Source of the DNA: Actinomycetota bacterium
GTDB taxonomy: Bacteria > Actinomycetota > Rubrobacteria > Rubrobacterales > Rubrobacteraceae
Assembly: GCA_020200675.1 (NCBI GenBank)
Contig: JAIVIG010000278.1
Coordinates: 1 to 40,121 of the forward strand
Direction: 5' to 3'
DNA length: 40,121 nt
Below the pieces are notes generated by a model that ran no database searches, was not told the origin of the DNA, and saw only the letters and a list, made by a program, of their open reading frames with translations. Shown here one piece after another: positions 10,440 to 18,258 of this stretch; the stretch's first letter is position 1, and each line of letters starts with the position of its first letter. A program made the translations under genes and the position numbers.

Positions 10440-12391
10440 AGTCGCGCCCCCAGAGCCACGGCGGCCAGCGCTATCACGGCGATCAGGGCGACCGTCAAGA
10501 AGGCGTACTGGGCGCCAACGATCACCCCGAGGAGGAGAACGCTGACCAATATGAACAACGCATAGTTCTGCGCTCCGCCGCTCTGCAGCGGCCTGAGCCT
10601 CTCCCCGACCCCAACAGCGCCCCGACCGATGCCCGTGACGAAGCTACCCAGGGCGCGCCGGTCGAACTGGCGAACAAAGAGACCGATTGCCATCGCGGGC
10701 CGCACGAAGATCCGGTCGTAAAGCGCGTCGAAGTACCAGCCGTTGTCCAGGAAGGTGTAAATGGGCGAGAACCTGCGAGCCAGCGCCGCCGCCCGCTCCG
10801 GCTTGGGCACGTAGAGCGCGTAGGCCAGCGAGATCCCGGCGAGCCCCACGACCACCGAGACCACCGCCAACGTAACGTTGAACTCGTGCGGTTCCACGGC
10901 GAGCGTCTCGGTGGCGAACTCGCTCGGCGCGACGATCTCGGCGAAGAAGTCCCTGAGCGGAGTACCGACCAGCCCGCTAACCACCGCGAAGAAGGCCAGA
11001 ATCACCATCGGGCCCGTCATGATCCCCGGCGACTCGATCGCCTCACGGGCCGCCTCGCTCTTGGGCTCACCCATGAACGCAACGAAGATCGCGCGGAAAA
11101 TGTAGAAAGCCGTCAGGAACACGGTCAGCAGGGCCATCGCGAACAACACGTAGTAGTGATCCGCGAACGCCGAGACCACGATGGCCTCCTTCGACCAGAA
11201 GCCCGAGAGCGGGAAGATCCCCGCGAGAGAGACCCCCGCTATTACCATCGTCCAGAACGTTACCGGCATCCTGCGCCGCAGCCCGCCCATATCGAAGATG
11301 TTGTAGCTGTTCATCGCGTAGATGATGCTGCCGGCTCCGAGGAAAAGGAGCGCCTTGAAGAAGGCGTGGTTGTAGAGGTGGAAGATCCCCGCCGTGTAAG
11401 CCCCGATCCCCAAAGCGAGCATCATGTACCCGAGCTGCGAGACCGTCGAGTAGGCGATGACCCGCTTCATGTCCTTCTTGGTCAGCGCCATCGTCGCCGC
11501 CATGAGCGCCGTGAACCCGCCGATGTACGCAACCACGAGCATCGCGGTCGGGCTCTGCACGAAGATGTCGTAGGTCCGCGCCACGAGGTACACGCCCGCC
11601 GCGACCATCGTCGCCGCGTGGATTAGGGCGGACACCGGCGTCGGGCCCTCCATCGCGTCCGGGAGCCAGACGTGCAGCGGGAACTGGGCGCTCTTGCCGA
11701 TGGCCCCGACGAAGACCAGCACCACCGCCGCCGTGAACAACGAGCCGCCGACGAACCCGGCCTGGGCAGCCTGCGAGATACCCTCGTAAGAGGTCGTCCC
11801 CGTCGCCCGCCAGAACATGATGATCCCGACAAACAGCGCCGCGTCCCCGACGCGCGTCACGATAAACGCCTTCTGGGCTGCTCTAGCCGCTTCGGGCTTC
11901 TCGAACCAGTGCCCGATCAGGAGATACGAACACAGACCGACCAGCTCCCAGAACACGTACAGCTCGATAAAGTTCGACGCCACGACGAGGCCGAGCATCG
12001 AGGCGGTAAAGAGGTTCAGGACCGCGTAGTACCAGGCGAAGCGCTTGTCGTCCTGCATAAACGCCCCGGAGTAGAGTTGGATCATGAGGCTCACGAAGCA
12101 CACGACCACGAGCATCACCGCCGCGAGGCCGTCGATGTAGATCCCCATCTGGAAAGAGCCGCCCGCGCCGAAGTCCATCCAGTTGACCGCGAAGTCTATC
12201 GGCCGCCCGTCGCGAGCAACGAAGAACAACGCGAAGCACGAGAAGACCAGCGACGTCGCCACCCCAAAGATGGCGACGAACTGGGCGCCCTCACTGATGT
12301 AGCGTCCGAAGAGCGCCAGGACCAGGAAGACCAGCGCCGGGAGGACCGGGATGGCCGCGATGATCAGTTGCTGTCCCACGGTCTGGTTCAT
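10436..12391 (-). CDS. nuoL: NADH-quinone oxidoreductase subunit L
   Basis: The 651-residue distal antiporter-like subunit of complex I. It includes the long C-terminal lateral helix region (ARRFSPIYTFLDNGWYFDALYD) and a final membrane anchor. Canonical motifs are intact: FWELVGLCSYLLIGHW, FPLHVWLPDAMEGPTPVSALIHAATMV (given here in part), AYSTVSQLGYM, and FFKALLFLGAGS. Length is normal. It follows nuoK by eight bases. Confidence 0.97.
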   Translation of the reverse strand: MNQTVGQQLIIAAIPVLPALVFLVLALFGRYISEGAQFVAIFGVATSLVFSCFALFFVARDGRPIDFAVNWMDFGAGGSFQMGIYIDGLAAVMLVVVCFVSLMIQLYSGAFMQDDKRFAWYYAVLNLFTASMLGLVVASNFIELYVFWELVGLCSYLLIGHWFEKPEAARAAQKAFIVTRVGDAALFVGIIMFWRATGTTSYEGISQAAQAGFVGGSLFTAAVVLVFVGAIGKSAQFPLHVWLPDAMEGPTPVSALIHAATMVAAGVYLVARTYDIFVQSPTAMLVVAYIGGFTALMAATMALTKKDMKRVIAYSTVSQLGYMMLALGIGAYTAGIFHLYNHAFFKALLFLGAGSIIYAMNSYNIFDMGGLRRRMPVTFWTMVIAGVSLAGIFPLSGFWSKEAIVVSAFADHYYVLFAMALLTVFLTAFYIFRAIFVAFMGEPKSEAAREAIESPGIMTGPMVILAFFAVVSGLVGTPLRDFFAEIVAPSEFATETLAVEPHEFNVTLAVVSVVVGLAGISLAYALYVPKPERAAALARRFSPIYTFLDNGWYFDALYDRIFVRPAMAIGLFVRQFDRRALGSFVTGIGRGAVGVGERLRPLQSGGAQNYALFILVSVLLLGVIVGAQYAFLTVALIAVIALAAVALGARL

Positions 12392-12399
12392 CTACAAGC

Positions 12400-12738
12400 C
12401 TACCCCTTCATGAGGTTCACTTCGTCCACGTTCACCGTCCTGCGCGTGCGGAACACTGCCAGCACGATAGCGAGCCCCACCGCGACCTCCGCGGCGGCCA
12501 CGGCGATCACCAGCACCGCGTAGCCCACCCCCGCCCCGCCTGCGTTAGGCAGATAATCCGCGAACGCCACGAGCGAGAGGTTGACGGCGTTGATCATCAG
12601 CTCGATGCACATGAACACCACCACGGCGTTGCGGCGGATAAGCGCTCCCCACGCCCCGATGGCGAACGTGATCGCGCCAACCACCAGATACCCCTCCAGC
12701 GGCACGGTCGCGCTCAGCGCATCCAGGAACTGCTGCAC
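12400..12738 (-). CDS. nuoK: NADH-quinone oxidoreductase subunit K
   Basis: A 112-residue, three-helix subunit of complex I. The two membrane glutamates typical of the family are present in VFMCIELMINAVNLS and AAAEVAVGLAIV. The start is the GTG at 12738 (VQQFLDALS), whose G is shared with the nuoJ stop TAG. The open frame runs much further upstream but only through nuoJ coding sequence, so the longer reading is rejected. Confidence 0.95.
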   Translation of the reverse strand: MQQFLDALSATVPLEGYLVVGAITFAIGAWGALIRRNAVVVFMCIELMINAVNLSLVAFADYLPNAGGAGVGYAVLVIAVAAAEVAVGLAIVLAVFRTRRTVNVDEVNLMKG

Positions 12739-13277
12739 TACTCCTCCACCCCCCTGTCGGTCCCTCCTTCGGCGCTCTTGCGGCGGCTGATCACGATGGC
12801 CGCGATTATCGCCACCAAAAGCAGCACCGAGATCACCTCGAAGAGCAACTGAAATATCTCCGGCGCCCCGTTGACCCCGAGTAGTATCTCGCCCAGAGGC
12901 CCCGGTCCTTGCGGCCCGTTCCCCGGTTCCGTGCCGGACCAGTCCTGTTTGCTCAAGACGTACGCCAGAAACGCCCCGACCCCGATGGCGACGAAGAAGC
13001 CCGGCCAGCGCTGGCGCTGGATGATCGTCCTGAAGCTCTGGACTTGGGGCCTTTGGGTGAACATGATCCCGAACAATACCAGGACCGTGACCGCCCCGAC
13101 GTAGATCAAAACCTGAAACGCTGCTAAAGCCGGGGCGTTGAGCATCACGAAGAAGCCGGCGACCCCCAGGAAAGAGGCCGACATGAACAGGGCCGAGTGA
13201 ACGACGCTGCGGCTCAAGACTACCCCGAGCGCCGAAAGGAGGGTCATCGAAGCGAGAAAGGCGAACGCGACGATCAA
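12738..13277 (-). CDS. nuoJ: NADH-quinone oxidoreductase subunit J
   Basis: A 179-residue, five-helix membrane subunit of complex I. The key helix VLIYVGAVTVLVLFGIM contains the conserved pi-bulge region of the family. A Gly/Pro-rich loop (TEPGNGPQGPGPLG) lies between helices 4 and 5. It overlaps nuoI by four bases and nuoK by one base, indicating translational coupling. Confidence 0.96.
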   Translation of the reverse strand: MIVAFAFLASMTLLSALGVVLSRSVVHSALFMSASFLGVAGFFVMLNAPALAAFQVLIYVGAVTVLVLFGIMFTQRPQVQSFRTIIQRQRWPGFFVAIGVGAFLAYVLSKQDWSGTEPGNGPQGPGPLGEILLGVNGAPEIFQLLFEVISVLLLVAIIAAIVISRRKSAEGGTDRGVEE

Positions 13278-13804
13278 GTCGCTTCATCCTTTTCGGTTAC
13301 GGCACGCTGTACGGTTGCGGCACGCTGATCTTCGGTCTTGGGGGCATTTTTGGCGGGCTTTTTCTTCTTTTTGACGGCGGGCTTGGGGTCCACCGTGGGG
13401 TCGACGGGCCGCTCGCCGAATTGGCGGGCAAGCTCCAACCTGTTGTAAGCCTGAGCTTCGAACTCCTCGGTGTGGTAGATGCAGTTGACTGGGCAGACCT
13501 CGACGCAAAGGGAGCAGTACATGCAGCGCGAGTCGTCGATCACGAAGCCGACCGCGTAGGGCTTGGCCTTGCCGGAGCCGTCTATGTCGCGCTTCGTCAT
13601 CTCGATAGAGATGCAGTGGTCCGGGCAGACCCTCATGCACTGCAGGCACGCGATGCACCGGTCCATGTCCACCGTCAGCAGCCCGCGGCTACGCTCGCCG
13701 AGGTCGCGCTTGTACTCAGGGTACTGGCGTGTGATCTTCTTCTCGAAGAGGTGCTTGAGGGTGATCCCCATCCCCTTCAAAACTCCCTGTCCCAATTGAG
13801 GCAT
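13274..13804 (-). CDS. nuoI: NADH-quinone oxidoreductase subunit I (2 x 4Fe-4S)
   Basis: A 176-residue ferredoxin-like subunit that carries clusters N6a and N6b between the peripheral arm and NuoB. The two motifs are CIACLQCMRVCP (C50, 53, 56, 60) and CMYCSLCVEVCP (C94, 97, 100, 104). The C-terminus has a Lys/Pro-rich tail (KKKKKPAKNAPK). It ends with a tandem hexapeptide, QRAATV then QRAVTE, encoded by an 18-base duplication at about 13299-13334. It overlaps nuoJ by four bases. Confidence 0.97.
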   Translation of the reverse strand: MPQLGQGVLKGMGITLKHLFEKKITRQYPEYKRDLGERSRGLLTVDMDRCIACLQCMRVCPDHCISIEMTKRDIDGSGKAKPYAVGFVIDDSRCMYCSLCVEVCPVNCIYHTEEFEAQAYNRLELARQFGERPVDPTVDPKPAVKKKKKPAKNAPKTEDQRAATVQRAVTEKDEAT

Positions 13805-13819
13805 ACTACGAGCCCTCCT

Positions 13820-14848
13820 CTATCCGAAAACCGATGGGAACGCCAGCACCGCGCCGGCGGTAACGAACAGCCAAAGAATGGTAAGCGGGACCAGAATCTT
13901 CCAGCCGAAGTCCATCAGCTGGTCCATGCGCAGGCGCGGCAGGGTCCAGCGTATCCACAGGAAGGAAAACATGATGAGCGCCGCCTTGAGGCCGAACCAG
14001 ATCCAGTTGAAGTTCCCGAAGTCTAGAAACTCGAGCGGCGGCTGCCAGCCCCCGAAAAACAGCGTCGCACCGATCGCCGATATCAGGCCCATCAAGGCAA
14101 ACTCGGAGGCCTGGATCAGGGCCCAGGTCATCCCGGAGTACTCGACCATGAACCCGCCGACGATCTCGCTCTCCCCCTCCGGCAGGTCGAAAGGGATCCG
14201 CTTTACCTCCGCAATTCCCGCGACGTAGAACGCGATGAGCATCGGGAACTGCGGCAAGAAGTACCAGTTCCAGAACCCGCCGTCTTGCGCGGCCACGATA
14301 TCTACTAAAGACAAACTCCCGGCGAGTACCGCGACCCCGAGCATGCTCAAGATCAGCGGCACCTCGTAAGAGATCAGCTGGCCCGCGCCCCTGAGAGCGC
14401 CGAAGAGCGCGAAGTTCGAGCGGCTTCCGTAGCCCGCCATGATCACCCCCAAGGCCCCGATGGACGTTATCGAGATGAAGAACAGCAGCGCGATGTTCAG
14501 GTCCGCGACGACCGCCCCGGGCGCGAACGGCACCACCAACCAGATGGCCGCCGCCGGGATGAACATGGCGATGGGCGCCGCGAGGAAGACCCAACGATCC
14601 GCCCGACTCGGCGACAGGTTCTCCTTGGTGAACAGCTTGAATACGTCCGCCAACGGCTGCAACAGACCCCTTGGACCTACCCGGTTAGGGCCGTAGCGTC
14701 CCTGGATGTACGCCGCCACCTTCCGCTCGGACATCGTGAGGATAGCCGCCAGGTTCAGGGTCAAGAACAGTACCGCCGCGAAGGAGACCAGGAACCGCCA
14801 GGGCTCCTGGTTTAAGTACTCGATCACCGTACCCACTACTTGTCCCAT
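13820..14848 (-). CDS. nuoH: NADH-quinone oxidoreductase subunit H
   Basis: The 342-residue subunit that joins the membrane arm to the peripheral arm and forms much of the quinone chamber. Diagnostic segments are SERKVAAYIQGRYGPNRVGP near the N-terminus, FKLFTKENLSP, and the acidic quinone-site loop EVKRIPFDLPEGESEIVGGF. Eight or nine helices are predicted and length is normal. It directly follows nuoD, overlapping it by 13 bases. There is no nuoE, nuoF or nuoG between nuoD and nuoH, where nuoG often lies. Confidence 0.97.
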   Translation of the reverse strand: MGQVVGTVIEYLNQEPWRFLVSFAAVLFLTLNLAAILTMSERKVAAYIQGRYGPNRVGPRGLLQPLADVFKLFTKENLSPSRADRWVFLAAPIAMFIPAAAIWLVVPFAPGAVVADLNIALLFFISITSIGALGVIMAGYGSRSNFALFGALRGAGQLISYEVPLILSMLGVAVLAGSLSLVDIVAAQDGGFWNWYFLPQFPMLIAFYVAGIAEVKRIPFDLPEGESEIVGGFMVEYSGMTWALIQASEFALMGLISAIGATLFFGGWQPPLEFLDFGNFNWIWFGLKAALIMFSFLWIRWTLPRLRMDQLMDFGWKILVPLTILWLFVTAGAVLAFPSVFG

Positions 14849-16020
14849 CCTCCGGAGACCGGATCTATGAGGCCCATGATCGCGATGACGTCCGGCAGGT
14901 AGTGGCCGGGCAAGATCTCCTGCAGAAGCTGCATGTTGACGAAGCTCGGGTCGCGGTAGTGTACCCGGTAGGGCACGTCCGACCCGTCGGAGACCACATG
15001 CACCGCGAATTCGCCGCGCGGGCTCTCGACCCTGCCGAAGCCCTCGCCTTCGGGCGGACGTATCCTGCGGCTCACGTCCCCCATGACCTCGCCTTCGGGC
15101 AGCTTCTCCAACACCTGCTTGACGATCCTTATGCTCTGCTTGATCTCCCCGATCCTCACCCGGTACCCGGCCTCGACGTCGCCCCCGGTGTCGGTGATGA
15201 CGTCGAACTCGACGTTCGGGTACCAGCTGTAAGGGTAGTCGCGCCGGATGTCGAAGTCCACGCCGGTGCAGCGCAAAGCAGGTCCCGTCACGCCTATCTC
15301 CACGGCCTTCTCCTGGCTCATCCTCCCGACGCCGCGGGTGCGGGCGACGAAGATCTCGTTCCCCTCGATGAGGTCCACGAAGTCCCTCTGGAGGTTCGCC
15401 TCCAGGCTCTCGACGTACTCCCAGATCCTCTCAGGTATATCCGCCGGCAGGTCCGCCTTCACCCCGCCGATGCGGAGGTAGTGGAACATCATCCTGGCGC
15501 CCGTGACCGCCTCGAAGATGTTCTGTATCCGCTCCCGCTCCCGGAAAGCGTACAGGATCGGCGTGAACGCCCCGAGCTCCAGCATGAGAAAGCCCGTGGA
15601 AGGAAGGTGGCTCGCCAGGCGCATGAGCTCGCACATCAGGACGCGGATCGCGTCCGCGCGCGGCGGTATCTCGATGTCTAATAGGTCCTCTACCGCTAAA
15701 CAATAGCCGTGCTCCATGTGCATGTTGGCGAAGTAGTCGAGCCGGTCGGTCAGAGGGATAACGGCCGGGTACATCCGGTTCTCGGCGATCTTCTCCTGGC
15801 AACGGTGCAGATAACCCATGACGGTATCGCAGCGCACGACCGTCTCCCCGTCGAGCTCCAGGATGAGGCGCAGGAGGCCGTGCATCGCCGGGTGCTGGGG
15901 GCCCACGTTCAGGTCTATCGTCTCGAGGCCGAACTCGTCCCGGAGGTACGGGTTCGTCAGCCGCTCGGTCGCCCGGCCGCTTAAAGCCGCGCTCTCCGCA
16001 ACACGTTCTTGTTCAAGCAT
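14836..16020 (-). CDS. nuoD: NADH-quinone oxidoreductase subunit D (49 kDa)
   Basis: A 394-residue quinone-site subunit related to the large subunit of NiFe hydrogenases. It shows NVGPQHPAMHGLLRL, GYLHRCQEKIAENR, the quinone-binding tyrosine region MHMEHGYCLAVEDLL, and the C-terminal LPGHYLPDVIAIMGLIDPV. Length and landmarks are normal. ATG start at 16020, four bases after nuoC. It is cotranscribed with nuoA-C and nuoH-N. Confidence 0.97.
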   Translation of the reverse strand: MLEQERVAESAALSGRATERLTNPYLRDEFGLETIDLNVGPQHPAMHGLLRLILELDGETVVRCDTVMGYLHRCQEKIAENRMYPAVIPLTDRLDYFANMHMEHGYCLAVEDLLDIEIPPRADAIRVLMCELMRLASHLPSTGFLMLELGAFTPILYAFRERERIQNIFEAVTGARMMFHYLRIGGVKADLPADIPERIWEYVESLEANLQRDFVDLIEGNEIFVARTRGVGRMSQEKAVEIGVTGPALRCTGVDFDIRRDYPYSWYPNVEFDVITDTGGDVEAGYRVRIGEIKQSIRIVKQVLEKLPEGEVMGDVSRRIRPPEGEGFGRVESPRGEFAVHVVSDGSDVPYRVHYRDPSFVNMQLLQEILPGHYLPDVIAIMGLIDPVSGGWDK

Positions 16021-16023
16021 CTC

Positions 16024-16515
16024 TCACCTCAACCCCTCGAAGGTACGCTTGGTGCTGATCTCGAAGCTCTTCAAGAGCGGGTGGTGGTCGAAGTGGTCCT
16101 GCCACATGTACACCCGCCTCAGGTCCGGGTGCCCCTTAAAGGCCACCCCGAACATGTCGTAGGCCTCCCGCTCGTGCCAGTTGGCGGTGGGGTAGATCCC
16201 CGTTACCGTGTCTATTACCGGCTCCTCGCCCTGAATGGTCGTCTTGACCCGCACGCTCACGCCGCGCAGATCGAGCAACTCATACGTAAGCTCGAAAGAC
16301 CCCACCCTGTCCACGACAGTGATGTACGAGAGGTGCAGGATCTGCAAATACTCCCGCGCCGTCGCCAAAACGGCCGGCACGATACCGGGCTTGACGACGA
16401 GGGTTATGACGTTGCCCTCTACCCCCGACTCCTCCAGACCGTGCCGGTTGCGAAAACCCTCGAGGTAACGCTTCGGCCTACCTTCCAGGTCGCTTTGGGG
16501 CAGCGTTGCGCCCAT
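16024..16515 (-). CDS. nuoC: NADH-quinone oxidoreductase subunit C (30 kDa)
   Basis: A 163-residue peripheral-arm subunit. The signature near the C-terminus is visible as TANWHEREAYDMFGVAFKGHP followed by LRRVYMWQDHFDHHPL (given in part). It scaffolds NuoD and NuoI. Normal length, adjacent to nuoB with no gap. Confidence 0.96.
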   Translation of the reverse strand: MGATLPQSDLEGRPKRYLEGFRNRHGLEESGVEGNVITLVVKPGIVPAVLATAREYLQILHLSYITVVDRVGSFELTYELLDLRGVSVRVKTTIQGEEPVIDTVTGIYPTANWHEREAYDMFGVAFKGHPDLRRVYMWQDHFDHHPLLKSFEISTKRTFEGLR

Positions 16516-17295
16516 CTACGAGCCCTCGTCCTTCGACTCGTCGGGCTTTTTGGCGGAGTAGTCCGGGCTCCCCTTCGGGCTCGCCGGCTCCTCTTCTCCG
16601 CCGCCTTGCTCAGCGTGCTTCTTCTCCGGAACCCAGCCGACGTCGGTCTGGGCGGCGGGCGGCATGCCCGTGCGCTCGAAGACGTAGGTGCGCTTCAAAG
16701 GCCTTATGTTCTCGAAGCGCGGCGCCTTGCCCTCGCTGATCCCCTCGTACTCCCGCTCGGGGAGATACTCGAGGAACTCGCCGTCCTCGGTGACAAGCGC
16801 GGGGCGCGGCTTCTCGTAGCCGACCTGCCGGTCCCGCTCGACCTTCTTCTGGAGCGTCATGACCCCGAAGATAAGGGCCTCCGGCCGCGGCGGGCAGCCC
16901 GGCACGTAGACGTCAACCGGAATAACCCTGTCCGCCCCCATGAGGACGGAGTAGCCGTCCAGGAACGGCCCGCCCGAGATGGCGCAGGCGCCCATCGCGA
17001 TGACCCACTTGGGCTCGGGCATCTGCTCGTAGAGGCGCGTCATCCGCTCGGCCATCTTGGTGGTGACGGTGCCGGAGACGATCATAACGTCCGACTGGCG
17101 TGGCGAGGCGGGGAAGAAACCGGCTCCGAAGCGGTCGAGGTCGTTGTGGGCCATGCCGGTAGCCATCATCTCGATCGCGCAACACGCAAGCCCAAACTGC
17201 AGGGGCCACAAAGAGTTCTTCCTGGCCCAGTTAAAGAGCTTGTCGGTGCTCGTCGTTATGATGTTCGGCTCGTTGAACTTCTGCATCACACCCAT
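16516..17295 (-). CDS. nuoB: NADH-quinone oxidoreductase subunit B (N2 cluster)
   Basis: A 259-residue subunit that binds cluster N2, the last iron-sulfur centre before quinone. Ligands are visible as the tandem cysteines C38-C39 in QFGLACCAIEMM, C104 in MGACAISGG and C134 in VPGCPPRPEA. About 90 residues beyond the usual core form a charged tail (PEKKHAEQGGGEEEP and onward). The ATG at 17295 is chosen because the family N-terminus begins here; the frame is open further upstream only through nuoA sequence. It overlaps the restored end of nuoA by ten bases. Confidence 0.96.
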   Translation of the reverse strand: MGVMQKFNEPNIITTSTDKLFNWARKNSLWPLQFGLACCAIEMMATGMAHNDLDRFGAGFFPASPRQSDVMIVSGTVTTKMAERMTRLYEQMPEPKWVIAMGACAISGGPFLDGYSVLMGADRVIPVDVYVPGCPPRPEALIFGVMTLQKKVERDRQVGYEKPRPALVTEDGEFLEYLPEREYEGISEGKAPRFENIRPLKRTYVFERTGMPPAAQTDVGWVPEKKHAEQGGGEEEPASPKGSPDYSAKKPDESKDEGS

Positions 17296-17626
17296 TCGAG
17301 TGCCCCCTTCTTCCAGGCGTAGGCGAGCCCCACGGCCAATATGAGTACGAAAATCACCATCTCCACGAAGCCGTACAGGCCGAGGCAAGGAGCGCGAAGA
17401 CGTAGTACCGGACCGGAAACGGGCGCCACGGGTCCGTGACACTCGTCTCGCCGGTCTCGTAAATCTTGCCCTGCTCCCGCGAGCTCCTGCTACTGGGCGC
17501 TATGAGCCGCGCCAAAGCCAGAGTCGTCGCCACGAAACCTACGACCAGCAGTATGAACAAGCCGACGTACACGTAGAGCGTGCCGTAACTAATCTCCTGC
17601 GTTCCTTGCAACAGGGCTAGCGCCAA
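17286..17626 (-). pseudogene. nuoA: NADH-quinone oxidoreductase subunit A, internal deletion and frame break
   Basis: NuoA is a small three-helix subunit near the quinone entrance. From the TTG at 17626 the frame gives helix 1 (YVYVGLFILLVVGFVATTLA), the loop with YETGE, and the start of helix 2 (RYYVFALL). It then changes into unrelated sequence and stops at 17354. In another frame the family resumes at LGLYGFVEMVIFVLILAVGL and ends with KKGALEWV and TGA at 17288-17286. About 20 residues are missing at 17382-17390, including the almost invariant FDVE segment and the rest of helix 2, and the halves are out of phase. It is the first gene after the nuo promoter, so this lesion would affect the entire complex if real. 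Confidence 0.85.
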
Positions 17627-17671
17627 ATTCTGGGCCTTTCTTCCCGTGAAACGCTACCGGAAACCAGACGC

Positions 17672-17700
17672 AATATACCCGCGTTACACGCAACTTTCAA
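17672..17700 (-). promoter_or_regulatory. sigma-70-type promoter of the nuo operon
   Basis: On the minus strand TTGAAA (17700-17695) and TATATT (17677-17672) are separated by exactly 17 bases, a near-consensus housekeeping promoter. It would start transcripts near 17665, about 40 bases before the nuoA TTG start at 17626. Confidence 0.75.
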
Positions 17701-17703
17701 GAA

Positions 17704-17718
17704 GCTACTAACAGTAGC
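17704..17718. promoter_or_regulatory. inverted repeat abutting the nuo -35 box
   Basis: GCTACT-AAC-AGTAGC is a perfect 6-base inverted repeat with a 3-base centre, four bases upstream of the nuo -35 element. The position suits an activator or repressor site. The regulator is unknown. Confidence 0.4.
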
Positions 17719-17819
17719 AAAGAGCGTTTAGCCGCTCCCGTCGCCGGCCTTGCCGTTAGAGTAGTCATTCCCTCCTTTTATCACTGTCCGAGCTTCTCGA
17801 TGAAGGTCAGCTCGTCTTG

Positions 17820-17847
17820 TTGACAACGTTTTCTGATTGGCTAGACT
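17820..17847 (+). promoter_or_regulatory. candidate promoter of the ferredoxin gene
   Basis: TTGACA (17820-17825) is a perfect -35 box. TAGACT (17842-17847) follows after 16 bases as a weaker -10. The -10 lies inside the dyad GGCTAGACTAGCC of the first direct repeat, so a protein bound there would compete with polymerase. Confidence 0.45.
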
Positions 17848-17891
17848 AGCCTTCGGGAAGTTCTGATCGGTTAGACTATAACCTTCGGGAA
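17831..17891 (+). repeat. two 30-base direct repeats with covarying dyads
   Basis: Both copies begin TTCTGAT and end CCTTCGGGAA (17831-17859 and 17861-17891). Their middles differ but keep dyad symmetry: GGCTAGACTAGCC in the first and GGTTAGACTATAACC in the second. The C-to-T change on one arm is matched by G-to-A on the other. They repeat every 30 bases, about three helical turns, upstream of the ferredoxin gene. Paired operators or paired RNA hairpins both fit. Confidence 0.6.
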
Positions 17892-17965
17892 CCTTTAGGA
17901 AGGAGCATCACTATAGAGGCTGGTACCAGCGGAAAGTAGGAACGCTCAGAAGAGGAGGAACGGTA

Positions 17966-18229
17966 GTGACCTACGTTATAACCGAAACGTGTATCGGCAC
18001 GAAGAACACCGCTTGCGTGCAGGTATGCCCGGTTGACTGCATCTACGACGAGGGGGACCACTATCTAATCAACCCCGAGGAGTGCATCGACTGCGCCATG
18101 TGCATGCCCGAGTGCCCGGTGGAGGCCATCTACCCCGACGACGAGGTCCCCGAGGACATGCAGCACTACACCACCAAGGCCGCTGAGTTCGACTACTCGG
18201 GGATTGCGCCGGGCTTCGGGATCAATTAG
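17966..18229 (+). CDS. fdxA: seven-iron ferredoxin (3Fe-4S / 4Fe-4S)
   Basis: An 87-residue electron carrier of the Azotobacter FdI / Thermus type. Cysteines at 9, 17, 21, 25, 40, 43, 46 and 50 match that family's spacing: C9, C17 and C50 for the 3Fe-4S cluster, C21, C40, C43 and C46 for the 4Fe-4S cluster, with C25 as the usual free cysteine. The GTG start at 17966 has a strong AGGAGGAA site. It is divergent from nuo and 29 bases ahead of an SLBB flavoprotein gene. The context suggests a role as electron donor to, or acceptor from, those systems. Confidence 0.95.
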   Translation: MTYVITETCIGTKNTACVQVCPVDCIYDEGDHYLINPEECIDCAMCMPECPVEAIYPDDEVPEDMQHYTTKAAEFDYSGIAPGFGIN

Positions 18230-18258
18230 TCGGACAACTCTTTAGGGGGCAATGGATC

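Larger units (their letters stand above)
17627..17965. other. divergent control region between nuo operon and ferredoxin gene
   Basis: A 339-base gene-free stretch. It holds the nuo promoter (17672-17700), an inverted repeat just upstream of it (17704-17718), a possible ferredoxin promoter (17820-17847) and a pair of 30-base direct repeats with internal dyads (17831-17891). No additional coding frame in it looks real. Confidence 0.8.

Noticed and set aside
12739..13287. A long N-terminal extension of nuoK
   Set aside because: The extension reads nuoJ codons in the wrong frame; the GTG overlapping the nuoJ stop gives the normal 112-residue protein.
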